Origin: an uncultured Labedella sp.
Lineage (GTDB): Bacteria > Actinomycetota > Actinomycetes > Actinomycetales > Microbacteriaceae
Assembly (NCBI GenBank): GCA_934636065.1
Contig: CAKTZW010000191.1
Location: 1-5,141, forward strand
Length of the DNA: 5,141 nt
Reading direction: 5' to 3'
The translations under genes were made by a program, and so were the position numbers. Below, piece after piece: positions 1 to 4,016 of the stretch. Every line of letters begins with the position of its first letter. Position 1 is the stretch's first letter. Below the pieces are notes generated by a model. That model was not told the origin of the DNA, searched no databases, and saw only the letters and a list, made by a program, of their open reading frames with translations.

Positions 1-204
1 GGCGTTGAGGAAGCGGGCGTGCGAGAAGTCCTCGATCTCCTCCGAGGCGTCGTGGCCGACGCGGGCCAGCACCCGCACGTCGACGCCGAGCCCCAGCGCC
101 GCCATCGACACGATGGTGAGGTAGGTGGCGACCTGCCTGACCGGCCCGGCCGCGGCATCCGGCACGAGGCCGAGCGAACGGGCCGCGAGATCGGAGACGC
201 TCAC
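1..204 (-). CDS. Partial open frame at left edge, possible YeiH-like (UPF0324) remnant
   Basis: Sixty-eight codons stay open from GTG 204 to the window edge, so the 3' end is missing. The frame has a stop at 241-243 and no ATG, so GTG 204 is the only good start. A GGGGA sits 7 nt upstream (212-216), and the GTG overlaps the stop of a 16-codon ORF (GTGA). The middle of the product contains SLGLVP, then 18 residues, then MAALGLGVDVR and LARVG, with a hydrophobic stretch that could be a membrane helix. From memory, the near-C-terminal part of YeiH/UPF0324 putative sulfate exporters (PF03601) has the same pattern and the same 18-residue spacing. However, YeiH would need about 270 residues before this point, and the last visible residues (HDASEEIEDF) do not look like its membrane tail. 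The alternative is the N-terminal part of a PfkB-type sugar kinase (compare DVRVLARVG-D), which suits a sugar operon but lacks the usual first strand. Identity is unresolved. Confidence 0.42.
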   Translation of the reverse strand, partial: MSVSDLAARSLGLVPDAAAGPVRQVATYLTIVSMAALGLGVDVRVLARVGHDASEEIEDFSHARFLNA

Positions 205-251
205 CGGTTCATCCCCGCGAGGCGGGCGCCGCTCGACGGCTCATCGGTCAT
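201..251 (-). CDS. 16-codon coupling ORF between permease 2 and the next frame
   Basis: This tiny reading frame starts with an ATG whose last bases overlap the permease 2 stop (ATGA, 248-251). It ends with a TGA that overlaps the GTG start of the next frame (GTGA, 201-204). The product would be MTDEPSSGARLAGMNR. The only purine-rich sequence before the ATG (AAGGG) directly abuts it, so initiation would depend on ribosomes finishing permease 2. It could pass ribosomes on to the next gene. It could also be the true N-terminus of that gene, separated by a frameshift near 201-210 that is either real or a sequencing error. Nothing suggests a function for the peptide itself. Confidence 0.22.
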   Translation of the reverse strand: MTDEPSSGARLAGMNR

Positions 252-1081
252 CCCTTGATCGCGCCGGCGGTCATGCCCGCGACGATCTGACGGTTGAAGA
301 AGATGTACATGATGAGCGGGGGGATCGTGATCAGCAGGATGTCCGTGAACAGGAGGTTCCAGGACGTCTGATACTGGCTCTGGAAGTTGTAGAGCGTGAG
401 CTGAACGGTGGCGTTCTCCGCTCCCGGCAGGAAGTACAGCGGGTTGGCGAAGTCGTTGAACACCGCGACAGCCTGAACCACGATCGCCGTCACGATCACA
501 CTGCGCAGCAAGGGGAACGCCACCTGGAAGAAAAGGCGGACGGGTCCGGCACCATCGATGATGGCGGCCTCGTCGAGCTCCTTCGGGATCGTCGACACGA
601 AGGAGCGGAAGAGGAGGATGCAGAACGCCATCCCGTAGGCCACCTCGATCAGAACGAGACCGTGGAGGGTCTTGAACAGTCCGAGCGACTGCAGGACCCA
701 GATCGTCGGCACGACGGCCGGCGGCACGATGAGACCGGCGAGAACCAGGAAACTGATCGGGCCGTTCCACCGTGACGGACGTCGGGCGAGGACCCAGCCC
801 ACCATCGCGGACAGCACCACCATGATGGCGACGGACGCCACCGTCAGGATCGTGCTGTTGATGAAGGCCGTGACGAGCATGTAGTCGTTCGTCTGGAACA
901 CCGCGACCACGTTCTCGACGAAGGCGAAGTCGACCGGCAGTGCGAAGTCGAGCAGCGAGGCCTGCTCCTGGGTCTTGAACGAGGTCAGGAGGATGAACGC
1001 GAAGGGGATCAGAAAGACGATCGCCGAGACGAGGATCGCGACGATCCCGAGGACATGGCTGCGGCGGGTGCGGGTGTTCAT
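248..1081 (-). CDS. Carbohydrate ABC transporter permease 2 (MalG-like, CUT1)
   Basis: The 277-residue inner-membrane protein forms, with the preceding permease, the translocation channel of a sugar importer. The length fits the MalG/CUT1 group. A short basic N-terminus (MNTRTRR) precedes the first helix (about 10-33). Further hydrophobic stretches lie near 68-98, 108-130, 140-160, 193-212 and 244-262, giving about six helices. The EAA loop that contacts the ATPase is clear: EAA at 171-173, G177 and P190, with the family spacing. The C-terminus (FFNRQIVAGMTAGAIKG) is typical of the MalG side, where the protein ends soon after the last helix. I chose ATG 1081 because it overlaps the stop of permease 1 by 4 nt (ATGA) and gives this canonical N-terminus. 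The frame is open further upstream, but only as a shadow of permease 1. A weak GGAAG lies 11 nt before the start, so translation is probably coupled. The substrate cannot be read from the sequence. Confidence 0.95.
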   Translation of the reverse strand: MNTRTRRSHVLGIVAILVSAIVFLIPFAFILLTSFKTQEQASLLDFALPVDFAFVENVVAVFQTNDYMLVTAFINSTILTVASVAIMVVLSAMVGWVLARRPSRWNGPISFLVLAGLIVPPAVVPTIWVLQSLGLFKTLHGLVLIEVAYGMAFCILLFRSFVSTIPKELDEAAIIDGAGPVRLFFQVAFPLLRSVIVTAIVVQAVAVFNDFANPLYFLPGAENATVQLTLYNFQSQYQTSWNLLFTDILLITIPPLIMYIFFNRQIVAGMTAGAIKG

Positions 1082-2010
1082 AGGTCGGTCTGCTTCCGGT
1101 TGAACCACAGGAACAGGGGCAGGACGATCGCCGTCACGACGAGGAACAGGATGACGTTCCCCGCTGTCGACAGCCCGTAGAAGCCCGCCTGATACTGCTT
1201 GAAAATGACGGAGGCGATGACATCGCTCGAGAAGCCGGGTCCGCCGCGCGTCGTCGCCCAGATGAGGTCGAAGGAGCGGAGTCCGCCGATGAGCGACAGG
1301 ATGATGACCGTCGTCGTCGCCGGTGCGACGAGCGGCACCGTGATGCTCCAGAAGTTCTTCCACCCGCTCGCGCCGTCCATCGTCGCGGCTTCGTAGTACT
1401 CGCGCGGGATGGACACGATGCCGGCCATGAAGATGAGAGTCGCCAGGCCGACGCCCTTCCAGATGTCGACTCCGATGACGGAGTACAGCGCGAGGTTCGG
1501 GTCGGTCAGCCATCCCGGACCCTGAATGCCGACGAGCGAGAGCGTCTGGTTGATCAAGCCGTCCTCCGGGTCCATCAGGGCCCGGAAGGTGATGCCGACA
1601 CCGATGGTCGACACGAGCACGGGGAAGAAGATGACCGCTCGGAGGTATCCCCGCGCGAAGATCGACGATGTCAGGAGCACGGCGAGCGCGAGACCGATGA
1701 CGACCTTCAGGCCGGACGTGAGGACGCCGTAGATCAGCGTGTTGGTGAAGCCCCTGGTGAGCTGCGGATCGCGGAAGAACAACGCGAAGTTGTCCCACCC
1801 GATGAACTCGACACTGAAGAGGTTCCACCGCGTGAAGGCGAAGTAGAAGGACGCGAACGTCGGCGCGAGGAACAGGACCGCGTAGATGATTCCCGCGGGG
1901 AGGAGGAACCAGTACGGGTACGACGAGCTACCGAGGGCTCGACCGCGGCGCTTCGGTGGTGGGGTCGGTTCGGGGGACACGGCTGTCGCCGGTGCCAGGA
2001 CGGTGGTCAT
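1078..2010 (-). CDS. Carbohydrate ABC transporter permease 1 (MalF/UgpA-like, CUT1)
   Basis: The 310-residue membrane permease is the first of the pair that carries the substrate across the cytoplasmic membrane. A proline- and arginine-rich cytoplasmic N-terminus (residues 1-32, including PEPTPPPKRRGR) leads into helix 1 (about 33-58). Other hydrophobic segments lie near 91-115, 124-143, 173-197, 229-246 and 282-303. The EAA motif reads EAA at 207-209, G213, then I223 and P226, which matches EAA-x3-G-x9-I-x-L/V-P and marks the coupling-helix region that docks on the ATPase. GGPG at 257-259 and the FDLIW stretch before it are common in MalF/UgpA-type proteins. ATG 2010 has a GGAG ribosome site (2016-2019) with 5 nt between. 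The gene lies 80 nt downstream of the binding-protein gene, behind a strong hairpin, and overlaps permease 2 by 4 nt. No ATPase gene is in the window, and a shared MsiK-type ATPase elsewhere would be expected. Confidence 0.96.
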   Translation of the reverse strand: MTTVLAPATAVSPEPTPPPKRRGRALGSSSYPYWFLLPAGIIYAVLFLAPTFASFYFAFTRWNLFSVEFIGWDNFALFFRDPQLTRGFTNTLIYGVLTSGLKVVIGLALAVLLTSSIFARGYLRAVIFFPVLVSTIGVGITFRALMDPEDGLINQTLSLVGIQGPGWLTDPNLALYSVIGVDIWKGVGLATLIFMAGIVSIPREYYEAATMDGASGWKNFWSITVPLVAPATTTVIILSLIGGLRSFDLIWATTRGGPGFSSDVIASVIFKQYQAGFYGLSTAGNVILFLVVTAIVLPLFLWFNRKQTDL

Positions 2011-2015
2011 GAGTG

Positions 2016-2019
2016 CTCC
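2016..2019 (-). promoter_or_regulatory. Ribosome binding site of permease 1
   Basis: GGAG lies 5 nt before ATG 2010 on the minus strand. It follows the intergenic hairpin closely, so permease 1 has its own ribosome entry and does not depend only on coupling to the binding-protein gene. Confidence 0.7.
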
Positions 2020-2036
2020 ATCTCGATCGCGGGTGA

Positions 2037-2068
2037 TCGGCGGGGACGGATCGCTCCGCCCCCGCCGA
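2037..2068 (-). other. Intergenic mRNA hairpin with 14-bp stem and GNRA tetraloop
   Basis: On the transcribed (minus) strand, bases 2068-2055 pair with 2050-2037 over 14 consecutive positions. Thirteen are Watson-Crick pairs and one is a G-U wobble (2059 with 2046). The loop 2054-2051 reads GCGA, a member of the stable GNRA class. On the plus strand the wobble would be an A/C mismatch, so the structure favours the mRNA of this operon. It begins 22 nt after the binding-protein stop codon. No U-run follows, so it is not a classic intrinsic terminator. By analogy with hairpins after malE-like genes, it probably shields the upstream message from 3' decay or partly attenuates transcription, giving more binding protein than permease. 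A second flanking pair, TGATCGGCG (2034-2042) with CGCCGATCA (2071-2079), could form an alternative outer stem. Confidence 0.75.
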
Positions 2069-2090
2069 CTCGCCGATCATGCGGGAAGGT

Positions 2091-3413
2091 CTACCAGCCT
2101 TCGAGGCCGAGCTGCTGCGCCTGCTTCTCGACGTCCTGGTCGTAGAGGCCTGCGGCTTCCTCGGCGCCCCGGATGCCCGAGCCGACCTCGACCGTCAGCT
2201 GTTCGAGAGCCGGTCCCTTGATCGGGGAGAGGAACTCGAGCGCCGGGCCGGTCGTTCCGGCGTCGACATAGGGCTGGAGGTCGGAAGCGAGGCGCGGAGT
2301 GTCAGCGGGCAGCTCGCACCCGTCGACGAGCAAGGGGCCGGTGGCCCCGGCCGACTCGAGGATGACGTCGCATCCGGCCGGGCTCGCGACGAAGGCCATG
2401 AACTCCTTGACCGCTTCCGGGTGCTCGGTGTTGGCGGGTGCGTACACGGCGGGCGGCATCCAGATGGTGACACCGTTGGTCCCGGCGTCGTCTCCGGGGA
2501 CGGGGAAGAATCCGACGTTGTCCACGTCGTCGGGTGCGACAGCCTCGAGAGAGGAGTAGAGACCCGTCAGCATCGGGTAGTGCCCGGCTTCGCCGGTGGC
2601 CACCATGCGGAGACCGTCGTCGAGCGTGGCTGACGCGAAGTCGTCGTTGAAATAGCCGCCGTCGGCGAGGTCCTGGAGCTTCGTGAAGCTCTCGAGCGCC
2701 TTGGGGTCGGTGGCGTACTTGATCTCGTTCGCCGTGTACTCGTCGGCCCAGTTCTCGTTGTCCGCATAGATGTTGTAGAAGTCGGCGAGGATCAGCATCT
2801 GCGATGTCCAGGTGTCCCCGTACGTTTGAGCGACCGCGGGGAGGCCCGCCTGCTTGATCGCATCGGCGTTCGCGAGGAAGTCGTCCCAGGTCGTCGGGAT
2901 CTCGAGTCCCAGCTCCTCATAGAGCGGGACGTTGTAGAAGAACCCACCGCCGGCTGCGGTCGCGAGCGGAGGACCGAAGACGGCCCCGTCGGCTCCGGAC
3001 ACGGTGGGACGGAAGGTGTCGTCGAGGTCGTCGACCCACGCCTCCTCCGCCACATTGAGAAGCGTCTGATCCGGGTTGAGGCCGGACAGCTGCGACCCGC
3101 TGTTGTACCAGAACATGTCGCCGACCTCGCCCGTGGCGAGACGCGTCTTGAGGAGGTTGTCGTACTCCGACCCGCTCCCGCCGCTCGGGTCGACCTCGAT
3201 CGTGATGTCGGGGTTCTCCTCGTGGAAGGCCTCGGCGAGAGCCTCGGCGATCGCGATGTTGGTCTGCACGCCGCTTCCCTGCAGCCAGGAGAGCGTGACC
3301 TCGCCCTCGTCCCCGCCTCCACCGCCGCTCGAGCACCCGACGAGTGCCACAGTCGTCGCGGCGACCAGGCCGAGCCCAGCCATCCTCCGCGAGCGTCGTC
3401 GTACGTTGGACAT
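2091..3413 (-). CDS. Sugar ABC transporter substrate-binding lipoprotein (CUT1, COG1653-type)
   Basis: This 440-residue extracellular solute-binding protein captures the substrate and delivers it to the two permeases encoded downstream. The N-terminus is a lipoprotein signal: a basic start (RRRSRR, 5-10), a hydrophobic core (11-25) and a lipobox LVGC ending at Cys27, which would be lipid-anchored. A flexible SSGGGGGDEGE linker follows. The mature part has class features of the family: a first strand VTLSWLQGSG (39-48), FHEENPDITIEV (63-74), a KTRLATGEVGDMFWYNSG segment (89-106), FFYNVPLYEELGLEIPTTWDDF (158-179) and a late HPEAVKEFMAFVASPAG region (331-347). Aromatic residues (Trp102, Tyr103, Trp202, Tyr213) are candidates for sugar stacking. 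Two late cysteines (348 and 366) could form a disulfide. ATG 3413 is chosen for its near-perfect ribosome site and the signal peptide. The length is normal for the family. The ligand is unknown. Confidence 0.95.
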   Translation of the reverse strand: MSNVRRRSRRMAGLGLVAATTVALVGCSSGGGGGDEGEVTLSWLQGSGVQTNIAIAEALAEAFHEENPDITIEVDPSGGSGSEYDNLLKTRLATGEVGDMFWYNSGSQLSGLNPDQTLLNVAEEAWVDDLDDTFRPTVSGADGAVFGPPLATAAGGGFFYNVPLYEELGLEIPTTWDDFLANADAIKQAGLPAVAQTYGDTWTSQMLILADFYNIYADNENWADEYTANEIKYATDPKALESFTKLQDLADGGYFNDDFASATLDDGLRMVATGEAGHYPMLTGLYSSLEAVAPDDVDNVGFFPVPGDDAGTNGVTIWMPPAVYAPANTEHPEAVKEFMAFVASPAGCDVILESAGATGPLLVDGCELPADTPRLASDLQPYVDAGTTGPALEFLSPIKGPALEQLTVEVGSGIRGAEEAAGLYDQDVEKQAQQLGLEGW

Positions 3414-3418
3414 TTCTT

Positions 3419-3426
3419 ACCTCCTT
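3419..3426 (-). promoter_or_regulatory. Very strong ribosome binding site of the binding-protein gene
   Basis: AAGGAGGT on the minus strand is a full match to the 16S anti-Shine-Dalgarno core, 5 nt before ATG 3413. It is much stronger than the sites of the other genes here, which fits the need for an excess of binding protein over permease. I see no complementary sequence in the leader that would mask it. Confidence 0.9.
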
Positions 3427-3431
3427 GTAAG

Positions 3432-3456
3432 CCGTCTAGGACGGTGCCGTGTCACC
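3432..3456 (-). promoter_or_regulatory. Short overlapping inverted repeats in the leader
   Basis: The leader between the promoter and the ribosome site holds CCGTC/GACGG arms (3432-3436 and 3440-3444, 3-nt loop) and GGTG/CACC arms (3443-3446 and 3453-3456, 6-nt loop). The two overlap by 2 nt, so only one can form at a time. The stems are short. They could be minor leader structure, an operator-like site, or chance in GC-rich DNA. Confidence 0.3.
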
Positions 3457-3490
3457 ACACGCGAAAACAATTCAACGATGGGCTTTCGTC

Positions 3491-3519
3491 ATGGTACGAC
3501 GGCGCGATACGCCCGTCAA
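3491..3519 (-). promoter_or_regulatory. Sigma-A type promoter of the transport operon
   Basis: On the minus strand TTGACG (3514-3519) matches the -35 consensus at five of six bases. After exactly 17 nt, TACCAT (3491-3496) matches the TAnnnT form of the -10 box common in actinobacteria. Transcription would start near 3484, giving a leader of about 70 nt before ATG 3413. An AT-richer segment (3520-3540) lies upstream. The spacer carries an imperfect inverted repeat, GACGGCG with CGCC and GTC separated by one bulged C (3498-3517), which might bind a regulator. No other pair of boxes in the leader looks as good. Confidence 0.78.
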
Positions 3520-3531
3520 TGAAAGGTTTCA
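3520..3531. promoter_or_regulatory. Putative LacI-family operator dyad
   Basis: TGAAAGGTTTCA has perfect 5-nt half-sites (TGAAA and TTTCA) around a central GG. It directly abuts the -35 box. LacI-family sugar repressors often bind TGAAA-CG-TTTCA-like sites, and sugar-transport operons of this type are usually controlled by such repressors. The central CG that most members contact is GG here, so the site may be weak, or the match may be fortuitous. No repressor gene lies in the window. Confidence 0.5.
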
Positions 3532-3617
3532 AAATGTGATCTGGGCCTCCGCTGGTCCGTGGCCGCGAGGGTCGAGCCGAGCAGGAAGCCGCGCATCGGC
3601 CCGCCGATCGTGCGAAT

Positions 3618-3644
3618 CCGGGGGCCGTCGACAGTCGGCCCCGG
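3618..3644. terminator. GC-rich hairpin, possible terminator for the upstream endonuclease gene
   Basis: GGGGCCG (3621-3627) pairs with CGGCCCC (3636-3642) around an 8-nt loop. Two more C-G pairs lie outside (3618-3619 with 3643-3644) past one bulged G. No T-run follows on either strand. It lies downstream of the endonuclease gene and upstream of the transport promoter, where a terminator would be expected, and U-poor hairpins are common in actinobacteria. Function is inferred from position and pairing only. Confidence 0.3.
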
Positions 3645-3659
3645 CGACGCGATCGCGCA

Positions 3660-3684
3660 ACCCGCGCCGGACTACCGCGCGGGT
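3660..3684. terminator. 8-bp GC hairpin beside the pyrimidine tract
   Basis: ACCCGCGC (3660-3667) is fully complementary to GCGCGGGT (3677-3684), with a 9-nt loop. On the plus strand it is followed by a pyrimidine-rich stretch and so looks terminator-like, but no plus-strand gene ends here. On the minus strand it would follow read-through from the endonuclease gene and is followed only by TTGCG. It is either a U-poor terminator or an incidental palindrome. Confidence 0.3.
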
Positions 3685-3745
3685 GTCCTTCTTCGCTTTG
3701 TCCTTTCCTCTTCTGTTCGTCCCTCTTCTGTTCTTCTTCTTCTTC

Positions 3746-3810
3746 GTTCTTCTTCTTCGTTCTTCTTCTTCGTTCTTCTTCTTCGTTCTTCTTCTTCGTT
3801 CTTCTTCTTC
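3746..3810. repeat. Five perfect tandem copies of a 13-bp unit
   Basis: The unit is GTTCTTCTTCTTC, with starts at 3746, 3759, 3772, 3785 and 3798 and no mismatch. The only purine is the leading G, so G recurs every 13 nt. A longer 16-nt version with one extra TTC precedes it at 3730. Identity between copies suggests recent expansion by replication slippage. Confidence 0.97.
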
Positions 3811-3840
3811 GTCGTTCCTCTCTTCGTCGTTCCTCTCTTC
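3811..3840. repeat. Two perfect tandem copies of a 15-bp unit
   Basis: GTCGTTCCTCTCTTC occurs at 3811-3825 and 3826-3840, followed by GTCGTCTTCTG, which starts like a third copy. It adjoins the 13-bp array and shares its pyrimidine bias but is a distinct unit, so two separate slippage events shaped the tract. Confidence 0.95.
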
Positions 3841-3854
3841 GTCGTCTTCTGTTG

Positions 3855-4016
3855 ATCCCTTCGGTGCTGTGAAGCCGCACCCGGACGCGACTATTGCCAG
3901 TCCGAGGCGCGCTCCTCCGCGGTGGTGGTGGCGGTCCGGGTTCATGTGCCCACGTGCCACCGCAGGGAGGTGTGACGTTCCGCCGGCAGATCAGCCGCCG
4001 CGGCGGCGAGCGGGGG
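3855..4016. other. Non-coding stretch downstream of the endonuclease gene
   Basis: No reading frame here has a plausible product. The main structure is a perfect 14-bp palindrome at 3994-4007 (GCCGCCG mirrored by CGGCGGC), ten nt past the endonuclease stop. It could fold as a small hairpin and help end that transcript. GGTGGC (3927-3932) and GCCACC (3956-3961) form a looser inverted repeat around CACGTG (3951-3956). I see no tRNA, promoter or mobile-element end. Confidence 0.5.

Larger units (their letters stand above)
3675..3854. repeat. 180-nt adenine-free pyrimidine tract with nested tandem repeats
   Basis: The plus strand has no A for 180 nt. Within 3686-3850 only 16 bases are purines, all G. 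The tract is built from repeats. CCTCTTCTGTTC occurs at 3707-3718 and again 15 nt on at 3722-3733. A 16-nt unit follows (3730-3745), then five perfect 13-nt units (3746-3810), then two 15-nt units (3811-3840). Because stop codons need A on the plus strand or T on the minus strand, all six frames are open here, which creates spurious frames rich in Phe/Ser or Glu/Lys/Arg. A 13-nt period does not preserve a reading frame, so the tract is very unlikely to be coding. Slippage is the likely origin. The polypurine/polypyrimidine asymmetry could favour triplex or R-loop structures. Composition differs sharply from the GC-rich neighbours. Confidence 0.92.

Noticed and set aside
1082..1828. Upstream extension of the permease 2 frame
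   Set aside because: It lies inside permease 1 in another frame, is rich in Arg, His and Pro, and lacks membrane segments. The ATG at 1081 overlapping the permease 1 stop gives a normal MalG-type start.
3414..3484. Riboswitch in the leader
   Set aside because: The leader is only about 70 nt, its stems are 4-5 bp, and nothing pairs with the ribosome site.
3707..3840. CRISPR-like array
   Set aside because: The units are 13-15 nt, directly adjacent, without unique spacers and without palindromic character, and no cas gene is nearby.
3927..3961. tRNA-like element (a GGTTCATG stretch flanked by an inverted repeat)
   Set aside because: No acceptor, D or anticodon arms can be placed, and the GGTTC match is isolated.
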